A stretch of 33,851 bases of DNA, taken from Prevotellaceae bacterium (GTDB lineage: Bacteria > Bacteroidota > Bacteroidia > Bacteroidales > Bacteroidaceae). Shown piece by piece: positions 7,238-15,147 of the stretch; position 1 is the stretch's first letter, and each line of letters starts with the position of its first letter. The notes below the pieces were generated by a model that saw only the letters and a list, made by a program, of their open reading frames with translations, had not been told where the DNA came from and did not search any database. The stretch spans positions 1 through 33,851 of the forward strand of contig JAJPYT010000177.1 in assembly GCA_021204845.1 (NCBI GenBank). Reading direction: 5' to 3'. Made by a program: the position numbers and the translations under genes.

Positions 7238-8059
7238 TCAGAATGCCAGGTTCATTTGCAAACCGAAAGCCCGTCTCTCGCCCAAGAACGCCGCTGTAGG
7301 CGATGTGCCGAAGACAGCGGGCTCGAGGTGAAGGCTGAGGTCGCCCGATATGTCGAAGGTGCTTAGCTCCGCGTCGACGTAAGCGTCAACGATTGAGAGC
7401 CCATACACCGCTATGAAAGCGAATACACTCAAGTCCCGGTACTTGCGGTAGCGGTCTTTCTTGTTCTTGAAGATGGTTTTGAAGCGCTCTTCTTTCCCTT
7501 CTATGTTATACCCCAGAGGGAGCATCTGCTCGTAGCTCTTGGTCTCTGGGTCGTCGTCCATTATGTCGAGATAGGCTTGCGAATAGTCGCGCAGCATCAT
7601 GTTGTTCCACGTCAAGGCATACATGCAGCCGAGGAAGCCTCCGTAGAAGACTGGCAATTTCCAGAACTTGCGGTTGTATATCTGTCCGCCTCCGGGAAAT
7701 ACTATGCCTATCCACATGGCCCGCATTGGCTCGGGCGTGAAGTTCTCCTTGCGGTCTCGCAGCAGGGCGTTGACGTTGAACGCTATGCGTGCCGTGTCGC
7801 TCACGTAGACAGAATCGGAGCGCAAGAGCGAGTCTATGCCTGCCAGCTGTGCGGAGTCCAGCTTTAGCTGGAGGACACTGTCTGCCAGTTGCACGAGTGC
7901 CGCCGTGTCTGTCGGCAACGCTATGGGCTCATCCTGGCTTTGCGGAGCTGGAGTCACCACCGTGTCGGCAGGTGTCACGTCCTGACAGAATGCCATCTCT
8001 CCTCGCAGAGACAGGAAGAGCAGCGGTACCAGAAAGAGTGTCAGCCTACGTTGTCTCAA
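7238..8059 (-). CDS. DUF5683 domain protein, TTG start
   Basis: A 273-residue protein of the DUF5683 family, function unknown. An N-terminal signal sequence (about 1-25) is followed by a variable linker and then the conserved segment MWIGIVFPGGGQIYNRKFWK (115-134), with membrane-embedding hydrophobic spans around 135-150 and 213-228. The reading frame starts with TTG at 8057-8059; TTG and the TGA stop of parB share bases in a 4-base overlap, and the next in-frame ATG (residue 22) would remove most of the signal sequence, so TTG is the best start. Its position between parB and mltD is a recurrent Bacteroidota arrangement and suggests a cell-envelope or division-related role, which is inference. 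Confidence 0.85.
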   Translation of the reverse strand: MRQRRLTLFLVPLLFLSLRGEMAFCQDVTPADTVVTPAPQSQDEPIALPTDTAALVQLADSVLQLKLDSAQLAGIDSLLRSDSVYVSDTARIAFNVNALLRDRKENFTPEPMRAMWIGIVFPGGGQIYNRKFWKLPVFYGGFLGCMYALTWNNMMLRDYSQAYLDIMDDDPETKSYEQMLPLGYNIEGKEERFKTIFKNKKDRYRKYRDLSVFAFIAVYGLSIVDAYVDAELSTFDISGDLSLHLEPAVFGTSPTAAFLGERRAFGLQMNLAF

Positions 8060-8949
8060 TGTCTTAACTGGTCAAGCATTTCAATAATCCGCACCAGGTC
8101 TTTCTCGCTGGTGAAGGCGATGCTGATGCGTCCGTGTCCCTTGTCGGTGCATGAGAGCTGAACTTTAGCGTTGAAGACATTGGACAGCTCCTTCTTCAAC
8201 TCGGCATACTGGGCGGAGAGATTGTTTCTCTTTCCTTTCGTCTTCTTGCCGCCTGTGTTCTCTTGGCCGCTGACCACGAGTTCCTTCACTATTTGCTCCA
8301 CCTTGCGCACGCTCAGGTTGTCTGCCTTTATCTGGTCGAACACCTGGTTTTGCAGCGTCGGGTTGTTAAGCGACAGCAGGGCACGAGCGTGTCCCATGTC
8401 TATCTCCCTCTTCTCGAGCGCCACCTGTATGGAGGCGGGCAGCTTCAGCAGCCGCAGGTAATTGGTCACGGTGGCACGGTTCTTGCCCACCTTCTCAGAC
8501 AGGCGCTCCTGTGTGAGGTCATATTGTTCTATGAGGTGCTGGTATGCCAGCGCTATCTCCATTGGGTTGAGGTCTTGCCGCTGTATGTTCTCCACCAGCG
8601 CCATTTCCATCATGTTCTCGTCGTCCACGGTGCGTATGTAAGCGGGTATGCTGGTGAGCCCCGCCATCTGCCCCGCTCTCCAGCGGCGCTCTCCCGCCAC
8701 TATGGTGTAGGTGTCGTCATCCATCTTGCGCACCGTGATAGGCTGCACCAGACCTATTTCTTTTATGCTCTCCGCCAGTTCCTCGAGGGACTGCTCGTCA
8801 AACTCGCGGCGGGGCTGGTTGGGGTTGGCTCTAATCTTGCCTATCTCTACCTCGTTGATGGACGAGGAACCCTGTGTCCTCACTTCTTCTGTGCTGATGA
8901 GGGCATCGAGACCTCTGCCCAAAGCCGGAAATTTCTTGTGTACTGCCAT
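8056..8949 (-). CDS. parB: Chromosome partitioning protein ParB
   Basis: A 297-residue ParB/Spo0J family CTPase that binds parS sites, slides along DNA and recruits ParA and SMC. The N-terminus has the conserved ALGRGLDALI (9-18). The CTP-binding region includes GERRWRA (86-92) and ENIQR (120-124), followed by the helix-turn-helix (about 143-172, LTQERLSEKVGKNRATVTNYLRLLKLP) and a C-terminal dimerisation domain. It lies 80 bases downstream of parA in the same operon and overlaps DUF5683 by 4 bases. No perfect parS palindrome was found in this window. Confidence 0.96.
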   Translation of the reverse strand: MAVHKKFPALGRGLDALISTEEVRTQGSSSINEVEIGKIRANPNQPRREFDEQSLEELAESIKEIGLVQPITVRKMDDDTYTIVAGERRWRAGQMAGLTSIPAYIRTVDDENMMEMALVENIQRQDLNPMEIALAYQHLIEQYDLTQERLSEKVGKNRATVTNYLRLLKLPASIQVALEKREIDMGHARALLSLNNPTLQNQVFDQIKADNLSVRKVEQIVKELVVSGQENTGGKKTKGKRNNLSAQYAELKKELSNVFNAKVQLSCTDKGHGRISIAFTSEKDLVRIIEMLDQLRH

Positions 8950-9029
8950 TTGTGTGTGTCTTTAAGGAGGCTGGCGCGCCGGCGTCACTTAAGAGGGGAC
9001 CGGCAGGACAGCGGCTCCGCTTTGAACTC

Positions 9030-9797
9030 TTATTTCTCGTGTTTCGCTATTACTTCCCTTGCCAGCGAGAGGTGATTCTTGGCTCCTGTGGAGTCGGCGT
9101 CGTAGAGTATGCAGGGCAGCCCGTGGCTGGGAGCCTCGGAGAGCCTGACGTTGCGCTGAATCACTGTATTGAACACCAGCTCCTGGAAGTGGCGCTTAAC
9201 CTCGTCGTATATCTGGTTGGCAAGGCGCAGGCGGCTGTCGTACATGGTGAGCAGGAAGCCCTCCACCTCAAGGCTGGGGTTGAGGTTCGATTTTATTATG
9301 CGTATGGTGTTCAGTAGTTTGCTTATGCCCTCCAGTGCGAAATACTCGCACTGCACGGGAATTATCACACTGTCTGCCGCTGTCAGTGAGTTCACCGTTA
9401 TCAACCCCAGCGAGGGGCTGCAATCTATAAGCACGAAGTCGTAGTCCCCCCTTACAGGCTCAAGCAGATTTTTTATCACCTTCTCGCGGTTTTTCAGTTG
9501 TAGCATTTCTATTTCCGCGCCTACCAAGTCTATGTGCGACGGGATTATGTCCAGTCCCTCTATGTCGGTGGTATAGATAGCCTCACGGGCATCCACGTTG
9601 TCAATGATGCAATTGTATATGGAACAATCTACTTGCGACACGTCCACGCCTAAGCCTGACGAGGCGTTTGCCTGCGGGTCGGCGTCAATAAGTAGCACTT
9701 TCTTTTCCAGGGTGGCCAACGAGGCAGCGAGGTTTATGGCGGTGGTGGTCTTGCCTACTCCGCCCTTTTGGTTTGCCAATGCAATTATTCTGCCCAT
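9030..9797 (-). CDS. parA: Chromosome partitioning ATPase ParA (Soj)
   Basis: A 255-residue deviant-Walker ATPase of the ParA/Soj/MinD group. The motif KGGVGKTTT (11-19) with signature lysine K11, the switch I IDADPQ (37-42) and LIDCSPSLG (switch II) are all present. It oscillates or relays on the nucleoid with ParB to segregate the chromosome. The length is typical of chromosomal ParA, without the N-terminal DNA-binding domain of plasmid type Ia proteins. It is the first gene of a five-gene operon and is transcribed divergently from surE. Confidence 0.97.
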   Translation of the reverse strand: MGRIIALANQKGGVGKTTTAINLAASLATLEKKVLLIDADPQANASSGLGVDVSQVDCSIYNCIIDNVDAREAIYTTDIEGLDIIPSHIDLVGAEIEMLQLKNREKVIKNLLEPVRGDYDFVLIDCSPSLGLITVNSLTAADSVIIPVQCEYFALEGISKLLNTIRIIKSNLNPSLEVEGFLLTMYDSRLRLANQIYDEVKRHFQELVFNTVIQRNVRLSEAPSHGLPCILYDADSTGAKNHLSLAREVIAKHEK

Positions 9798-9830
9798 AGT
9801 TCTTTGTTATGTTTATGACCGTTTAACGCA

Positions 9831-9838
9831 CAAATGTA
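9831..9838 (-). promoter_or_regulatory. -7 promoter element for the parA operon
   Basis: The minus strand reads TACATTTG here, matching TAnnTTTG. The predicted transcript would start about 25-30 bases before the parA ATG at 9797. A clear -33 TTTG is not obvious. Confidence 0.6.
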
Positions 9839-9909
9839 ATAAAAATAATGCGTGGAACATTCTAAAACCGCGAAAAGATTCACTTTTGTGTTCATAACTT
9901 GCGCCTTTT

Positions 9910-9941
9910 GTTGATAAATAGAGCCTTTTTCATTAGTTTTG
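9910..9941 (+). promoter_or_regulatory. Promoter for surE-lpxB
   Basis: GTTG (9910-9913) and TAGTTTTG (9934-9941) match -33 and -7 elements of the Bacteroidota type with 20 bases between them. Transcription would begin near 9948, which argues for the ATG at 9964 over the in-frame GTG at 9946 as the surE start. Confidence 0.6.
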
Positions 9942-9963
9942 TGTCGTGAAACCATCAGAATGC

Positions 9964-10764
9964 ATGCGACAGAGAAAACTCATATTGGTGACTAACGACG
10001 ACGGCTTTCAGTCGCAGGGTATAGCCCAGCTTGCGGAGCTTATGATGCCTTTGGGCGAGGTTATTATTGTAGCTCCTGAGGGTGGGCGCTCAGGTACTGC
10101 ATGTTCCGTGTCTTCCACCACCACTGTGAGGCTCACCGAACTTTCACCTCGTGGCGATGCAAGAGTGGTCTCATGCTCTGGCACTCCTGTGGATTGCGTG
10201 AAGCTTGCCCTGGAGCGGGTGTGCCCTCGCCAGCCTGACTTGGTGGTCAGCGGCATTAACCACGGCGACAATGCCAGCATAAGCGTGCATTACAGCGGAA
10301 CCATAGGCGCAGTAATAGAGGCTTGCATGAAAGGTATACCTGCCATAGGCTATAGCCTGCGCACCAGGGAGAAGCATTGCGATTTCTCTCCCTACGCCAA
10401 TGTCATAGTGCGTGTGGCGGAGCACGTGCTGGAGAACGGACTGCCTGTGGACGTTTGCCTGAACGTCAACTTCCCTGAGGTTGAGCGTCTGGCTGGAGTC
10501 AGGGTCGCCCGTCTTGCTCGTGGCAAATGGAGTGCCGAGTGGGCTTCTGCTCATCACCCGAGGGGAGAGAACCACTTCTGGCTGACAGGGTATTATACTA
10601 ATTTGGAGCCAGAAGCCACCGACACCGACTATTGGGCGTTGGACCAGGGCTACGCCGCCATAACTCCCCTGAAGCTTGACATGACCGCCCACGAGTGTCT
10701 CGCCGCTCTCACCGGGCTTAACCAAGATTTTCCGCGGGAACGGTGTAACCCTCAGCGAAGCTAA
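9964..10764 (+). CDS. surE: 5'/3'-nucleotidase SurE
   Basis: A 266-residue metal-dependent nucleoside-5'-monophosphate phosphatase of the SurE family. VTNDDG (9-14) holds the metal-binding aspartates; GRSGTACS and SGINHGDN are further conserved active-site segments. The frame is open from GTG 9946, but the ATG at 9964 (MRQRKLILVTNDDG) is the usual SurE beginning and lies just downstream of the predicted transcription start. The last residues and the TAA stop are encoded by interspersed repeat B, so the C-terminal tail (about 8 residues) is probably not native to the family. lpxB starts within the stop codon (1-base overlap), a conserved Bacteroidales pairing. Confidence 0.94.
   Translation: MRQRKLILVTNDDGFQSQGIAQLAELMMPLGEVIIVAPEGGRSGTACSVSSTTTVRLTELSPRGDARVVSCSGTPVDCVKLALERVCPRQPDLVVSGINHGDNASISVHYSGTIGAVIEACMKGIPAIGYSLRTREKHCDFSPYANVIVRVAEHVLENGLPVDVCLNVNFPEVERLAGVRVARLARGKWSAEWASAHHPRGENHFWLTGYYTNLEPEATDTDYWALDQGYAAITPLKLDMTAHECLAALTGLNQDFPRERCNPQRS
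10740..10764 (+). repeat. Interspersed repeat B, copy 3 (at the surE/lpxB junction)
   Basis: A 25-base unit matching 76-100 at 24 of 25 positions. Its final TAA is the surE stop codon, and the last A is the first base of the lpxB ATG. The repeat is therefore translated as the end of SurE. Confidence 0.8.
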
Positions 10765-11918
10765 TGAGATACTACCTTATAGCCGGTGAGGCAAGTGGTG
10801 ACCTGCATGCCTCGCGCCTTATGGGCGAGCTGCGAAGAGGAGATGCCCGTGCCGAGTTCCGTTGCATAGGCGGCGACCTCATGCGGGAACAGGGAGGCAC
10901 GCTCCTGCGCCACTATAGCCAGTTGGCATATATGGGTGTGGTGCCTGTGCTTATGCACCTTCCCACTATCCTGCGAACCATGAAGGAGTGTCTCGGTGAC
11001 ATTCTCCACTGGCATCCCGACGCGCTCATTCTTGTGGACTATCCTGGCTTCAATCTCGAGATTGCCCAGCGTATAAAGAAGCACTGCGACATTCCTGTCT
11101 TTTATTACATTGCCCCCAAGCTTTGGGCGTGGAAGGAGTATCGCATAAAGTACATACGCCGTTATGTGGACAGCGTGTTCAGCATTTTGCCTTTCGAGGT
11201 CCCCTTTTTCGAGGGAAAGCACCACTGCCCCGTCAACTATGTGGGCAACCCAACAGTTGACGAGGTGGCGGCATACCTTGCCGCCAACCCTGCCGACCCT
11301 GAGGCTTTCCGCCTTGAAAGCGGACTTGACCAGCGTCCTGTCATAGCTCTTCTGGCAGGTAGCCGTAGGCAGGAGATAGCCGACAACCTGCCCCGCATGC
11401 TCCGTGCCGCCCAGCCTCTCACTGGTGACTATCAGTTGGTGGTGGCTGGCGCTCCTGGCATAGAGCCCGACTTTTACAGGCGTTATGCCAAGGGTTCTCC
11501 AGCCCATGTGCTCTATGGACAGACCTATCGCATCTTGCAACACAGCCAGGCTGCTCTGGTCACCAGCGGCACAGCCACATTGGAGACTGCCCTCTTTGGA
11601 GTTCCCCAAGTAGTTTGCTATTACATGAAGGCTGGCTGGCTGGCCAATCTCGGACGGCGTGTCATCATCAAGGCACCATACATTTCCCTCGTCAATCTCA
11701 TTGCTGACCGTGAGGTGGTGCCGGAGCTTGTTGCGGCACGCATGACGGTCACCCGTGTCCGTCAGCATCTGCTTTCCATTTTGCCAGACGGCTCCTCGCG
11801 TGGGCTAATGTTGGAGGGCTATGCTCTCATGTCTGCCCGCCTTGGCGCTCCAGGCGCACCAGCCCGTGCCGCCAGTGCCATGCTGCGTCTCATCGCGCGG
11901 CAGAGGAAGGAATCCTAA
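10764..11918 (+). CDS. lpxB: Lipid-A-disaccharide synthase
   Basis: A 384-residue GT19 glycosyltransferase that condenses UDP-2,3-diacylglucosamine with lipid X to form the lipid A disaccharide, a membrane-associated step of outer membrane biogenesis. The N-terminus YYLIAGEASGDLHASRLM is diagnostic, followed by GGDLMREQGG, LAYMGVVPVL, LVDYPGFNLEIA, YYIAPKLWAWKEYR and, in the C-terminal half, LLAGSRRQEI and VTSGTATLETALFGVPQVV. The length is normal. The gene is translationally coupled to surE. Confidence 0.97.
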   Translation: MRYYLIAGEASGDLHASRLMGELRRGDARAEFRCIGGDLMREQGGTLLRHYSQLAYMGVVPVLMHLPTILRTMKECLGDILHWHPDALILVDYPGFNLEIAQRIKKHCDIPVFYYIAPKLWAWKEYRIKYIRRYVDSVFSILPFEVPFFEGKHHCPVNYVGNPTVDEVAAYLAANPADPEAFRLESGLDQRPVIALLAGSRRQEIADNLPRMLRAAQPLTGDYQLVVAGAPGIEPDFYRRYAKGSPAHVLYGQTYRILQHSQAALVTSGTATLETALFGVPQVVCYYMKAGWLANLGRRVIIKAPYISLVNLIADREVVPELVAARMTVTRVRQHLLSILPDGSSRGLMLEGYALMSARLGAPGAPARAASAMLRLIARQRKES

Positions 11919-11970
11919 GCCTTATTGGACTGAGTTACCGCACTGATTACCTGCGAGAAGCGGTAGAGAA

Positions 11971-12004
11971 GAAAAAGCCCCGAAGGAGCGAATCCCCCGG
12001 GGCT
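11971..12004 (-). terminator. Rho-independent terminator of the large secreted-protein gene
   Basis: AGCCCCG (11976-11982) and CGGGGCT (11998-12004) form a GC-rich 7-bp stem with a 15-base loop. Read on the minus strand, the stem is followed by a T run at 11971-11976. It lies 25 bases beyond the stop of the minus-strand gene ending at 12030, and could also slow the converging surE-lpxB transcript. Confidence 0.75.
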
Positions 12005-12029
12005 AAATTGTGTTGTATGCTTGTGAATG

Positions 12030-14846
12030 TTACTTCACGAGAATCTTCTTGCCGTTCTGGATGTAGATGCCAGGCTGGCTCATCCCGCTTATGCGGATGC
12101 CTTGGATGGTGTAGATGGCTCCATTCTCCACCTCGGCTGCCTCGGCAGCGTTGATGCCAGTCTCCTCATCGACAACTGCCGGAACGAGCTTCCACAAGCA
12201 GTCGCTGTCACTGCCTGCCCAACTATATATATATCCGTGTGTGCCTGTGCCGTCGCTCGTGTTCTGTGCCCACATATAGCCGACGTTGTTGGTGCTTGTG
12301 TGGACCTTCACGATATACTCTCCAGCCTCGTTGGTGTCGCTGTATTCGAACACGAGCTTTATCTCGCTGTCTTCCGAGACGGTGACATAAGCGTAGCTCG
12401 TGGTTACAAACTCGTCGAACGCCTTGTTTGTCTCAACGTTTCTCACGTCGTAAGAGCCGTCGCCCTGTGCTGTGAGACTCCAGGCGAAGCGCTTGTCTGT
12501 CGTGTCCAGCGGCCCCCAGCTGACGTAGGACGTATAATCCGGATCATCATATATCGCCATCTCTTCTATGAACTCATAGCCAGCTGGCTCTATGTAGTAG
12601 TTGCCGTCCTCTGGTGTCACTACGCTTACTTTTCCGGCGCGCGCGATGCTGTAAGCATCGTTCATGGCAACAGTCAGGGCGTTCCACTCTTCAGTAGACT
12701 TGGAGGTGGCTTCTGCCTCGGCACAACCGTCAGCGGCGGCTACAGCTGCGCTCAGCACGCTCAGTGCCTCCTCCGAGTAGTTGCCCGGCTCGGTGCCAGT
12801 CTGGGCTGTGGCCAGGAATGCGGTGTATCTGTTGTATGTCTCCACGCAACTTGTCCATGCTGCCTCTTGCAGTTCCTCGTCGGTGAGTTCCATGGCGGGA
12901 ATGATAGCAAAGTCGTAGCTGCCGTTGAGCGTGCTTGTCTGTCCGCTGCTCCAGGCGCAGGTCCATCCGTCTTCCGTGCCCGCCCAGGCGTAGAGTCTGA
13001 AGTTGCTGCTGTCGGTGTCGTATATGCCGAAGTGCTGTGCCGTCTCCGCTATGTTGTATATGCAAACCGGGTTTGCGTCATCAATATTCTCGTAAGCTTT
13101 GCAAGTTGCGTTCGACGAGTTTGGTATGCGCAGGTATCTGCCCGTGGCAAACTGGATATAGTAGGTGTCCTCGTAGCCCTCAACGCTTGCTGGGATGAAG
13201 CGCACGAGAGTCCGCTGTGCTGCCTCGCTGTCGACTGGTTGCCCAGTTTCAACCTGTCCTTCGCCTCCCCATACATACACGTAATCATAATCGTAGTCTG
13301 TTGCCTTCTGGTAGAGGAATGTGTATGGCTCGTAGTAAATGCTGCTGCTGTTGCTGGCAATCACGTACCACTGCCCCTGTTGTATGTCGGCGACAGTCTC
13401 AATTGGCTCGCTTAATGTCAGGGTCCGTTCCTCGGTGGTGTCATTAGGCTCCGTCTCTATGCCAAGTATTTCGTAAACCTCCTCGGCGCTCGCCTCCACG
13501 AGCTTGAAGTAACTCTGGTTGCTTGTGCCTGTCCAGCTATATACCGAGCCGCTTGTGCTCTGAGTAGGACCGCTGCTTGAGTCGCCCGTTATATACATGC
13601 GGCTCTTGGTGTTCCCGTACTGCTCTAAGGTGAACACCACCTCGCCTTCATCGTTCAACTTTACAAAATTGAACACGAAGGCGTTCTCGTTTATCGACAT
13701 GGTGGTCCAGTCGCTGCCCGATGTCACGAAGTCGTCAAACGTCTCCTCCGTGGCGGTGTTTGTTATCGTGTACGAGCCGTCGCCCTGTGCGGTCACAGCC
13801 CAGAGATACTTCGCCTCTTTCTGCAGGTCTGCCCAGACGGCATAGTTGTTGTCGTTCTCGTAAATGGCGGGTTCGTTGGCCATGGTCGTAACGCCAGCCA
13901 GTTCCAGGAAGTAATAGCCGTCCGTGGGGAAGTAATCCTTAACCATAGTCGCTTCTGCGGCATTCAGCGCGCTATTCAGCGATGAGGTCAGGGACTGCCA
14001 TGTCTCTTTGTCATTATCGCTTGCCTGGGCATCATCCTTGCCACAGTCGGCGGCAGCGTCAACAGCTGCCTGCAGAGCTGCCAGAGCGTCAGCGTCGTAG
14101 CAACCTGGGGCTGTGCCAGCCACTGCCGTGGCGAGGAACTCCACACACTCTGTGTAAGCTGCCACACAGTCTTCAAAAGCGGCCTTAAGCAAATCGTCAT
14201 CCTCCAATTTCACCGCAGGATAGATAGCAAAGTCGTACTGTGCGTTTACCACTGAGGCTGGACCAGAGCTATATGAGGTTACATATAGGTTGTCTTTTGA
14301 AGCGCCGCCGTATAAACGGGTTTGGGTCTCGCTTGCCACGTAGAAGCCAAAGTGTCCTATAGAATCAGAGATGTTATAGGCGTAGATTGCCGTTTTATAT
14401 TCACCGTTGAGATATAGGCGCACGTAGTTGTTGTCGTTGTTGTCATACAGATACGCCATTCTTCCTGTGGCGAACTCCAAGTAGTAAGTGTTGCCCTCGT
14501 CGTAGCCGCTCACCTCTACGGGGACGAACCTTACCAGAGTTCTCAAAGCGTCGTCTTCAGTCGCGTCCATGCCAGTGTACACAGCGTCGTTCTTGTCCCA
14601 GAAATACAGGCGGTCATAACTGTCACTGTAGTACTTGTCGTACATGTACATGTTGTCATAGAGCCTTGAGTCGTAACGTGTCGCCACCACGTACCACGTG
14701 CCTTCCTCTATGTCAGCAGGTGTCTGCAATGCCTCTCCTAAGGAGATGGTCTTGCCGGCGAGCTGCTCGCTGTAGTCAGCGAATGCAGCGCAAGGGAGCA
14801 GCGACAGCGTCGCGACAATTGTTGATAGAGTAAATAGTTTTCTCAT
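12030..14846 (-). CDS. Large internally duplicated secreted protein with T9SS-like C-terminal tail
   Basis: A 938-residue exported protein of unknown function. A signal peptide (1-23, ending CAAFA) is followed by two long homologous units, about 34-452 and 475-890. Each has a tryptophan/tyrosine-rich beta segment (for example ADIEEGTWYVVA at 44-55 and ADIQQGQWYVIA at 486-497; ALRTLVRF and AQRTLVRF), an alanine-rich helical FIVAR-like segment (216-302; 656-738) and a second beta segment containing LTAQGDGSY or VTAQGDGSY. The C-terminus (895-938) has the form IYTIQGIRISGMSQPGIYIQ then NGKKILVK, typical of Bacteroidales secreted proteins and like type IX secretion sorting tails. The beta segments may be carbohydrate-binding, but no catalytic motif was recognised. 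It is acidic, monocistronic, with its own promoter and terminator. Confidence 0.82.
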   Translation of the reverse strand: MRKLFTLSTIVATLSLLPCAAFADYSEQLAGKTISLGEALQTPADIEEGTWYVVATRYDSRLYDNMYMYDKYYSDSYDRLYFWDKNDAVYTGMDATEDDALRTLVRFVPVEVSGYDEGNTYYLEFATGRMAYLYDNNDNNYVRLYLNGEYKTAIYAYNISDSIGHFGFYVASETQTRLYGGASKDNLYVTSYSSGPASVVNAQYDFAIYPAVKLEDDDLLKAAFEDCVAAYTECVEFLATAVAGTAPGCYDADALAALQAAVDAAADCGKDDAQASDNDKETWQSLTSSLNSALNAAEATMVKDYFPTDGYYFLELAGVTTMANEPAIYENDNNYAVWADLQKEAKYLWAVTAQGDGSYTITNTATEETFDDFVTSGSDWTTMSINENAFVFNFVKLNDEGEVVFTLEQYGNTKSRMYITGDSSSGPTQSTSGSVYSWTGTSNQSYFKLVEASAEEVYEILGIETEPNDTTEERTLTLSEPIETVADIQQGQWYVIASNSSSIYYEPYTFLYQKATDYDYDYVYVWGGEGQVETGQPVDSEAAQRTLVRFIPASVEGYEDTYYIQFATGRYLRIPNSSNATCKAYENIDDANPVCIYNIAETAQHFGIYDTDSSNFRLYAWAGTEDGWTCAWSSGQTSTLNGSYDFAIIPAMELTDEELQEAAWTSCVETYNRYTAFLATAQTGTEPGNYSEEALSVLSAAVAAADGCAEAEATSKSTEEWNALTVAMNDAYSIARAGKVSVVTPEDGNYYIEPAGYEFIEEMAIYDDPDYTSYVSWGPLDTTDKRFAWSLTAQGDGSYDVRNVETNKAFDEFVTTSYAYVTVSEDSEIKLVFEYSDTNEAGEYIVKVHTSTNNVGYMWAQNTSDGTGTHGYIYSWAGSDSDCLWKLVPAVVDEETGINAAEAAEVENGAIYTIQGIRISGMSQPGIYIQNGKKILVK

Positions 14847-14901
14847 AAGTTTAAAATTTTGAATTTGTGATGTTCTTCTCTTGATTTATTGACTCTGCGT
14901 G

Positions 14902-14909
14902 CAAATATA
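14902..14909 (-). promoter_or_regulatory. -7 promoter element for the large secreted-protein gene
   Basis: The minus strand reads TATATTTG, matching TAnnTTTG. It lies 55 bases upstream of the ATG at 14846. No clear -33 TTTG was found at the usual distance. Confidence 0.55.
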
Positions 14910-14995
14910 CGGAATTTTGGCTTTACTTGTACTATGATGGTGTGTCAAAACATAAACATACTGGCTATTTACCCTACCATCGTAATGTGGTCACC

Positions 14996-15056
14996 GCACT
15001 GACGCGTGTGAATCAGTGCACTGACAGGTTCTCGTTCGTGCACTGACCAGCCCTCA
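14996..15056. repeat. Interspersed repeat A, copy 2
   Basis: GCACTGA (14996-15002) and TCAGTGC (15013-15019) form the same 7-bp, 10-base-loop hairpin as at 161-184, with 27 of 30 bases identical between 14996-15025 and 161-190. It is followed by repeated TTCGTGCACTGAC-like units around 15033-15047, and ATTCGTGCAG near 15056-15065. Confidence 0.7.
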
Positions 15057-15071
15057 TTCGTGCAGTAATGA

Positions 15072-15127
15072 TTAGTTTCGCAGAGCTTGCTGGCGCTCGG
15101 AAGAGTGTGCAAGCTCTGCGAAGCTAA
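15072..15127. repeat. Long palindrome related to repeat B
   Basis: Arms 15072-15089 and 15110-15127 (18 bases each, 17 pairing) enclose a 20-base loop. The right arm ends GCGAAGCTAA, like the other repeat B copies, and the left arm is its inverse. It lies 20 bases past the stop of the DUF2807 gene. There is no T run on the minus-strand exit side, so it is not a standard intrinsic terminator, though it could protect or terminate the mRNA. Confidence 0.75.
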
Positions 15128-15147
15128 ATGTAAGACGGGAGGGGAGC

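Larger units (their letters stand above)
14847..15147. other. Intergenic region holding promoter and repeats, no gene seen
   Basis: These 301 bases contain the promoter of the downstream minus-strand gene (14902-14909), repeat A copy 2 (14996-15056) and the perfect-looking palindrome at 15072-15127. No open reading frame with recognisable protein features was seen. The upper part is AT-rich and the lower part is repeat sequence. Confidence 0.75.

Noticed and set aside
7603-7612. parS-like half sites: TGTTCCACGT at 7603-7612, CGTGGAACA near 9850, TGTTTCACG at 23619-23627
   Set aside because: Each has only half of a palindrome; the first lies within coding sequence. None reaches a credible full parS.
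8964-8970. AAGGAGG between parA and parB
   Set aside because: It is on the plus strand, where no gene starts; it cannot be a ribosome binding site for the minus-strand genes.
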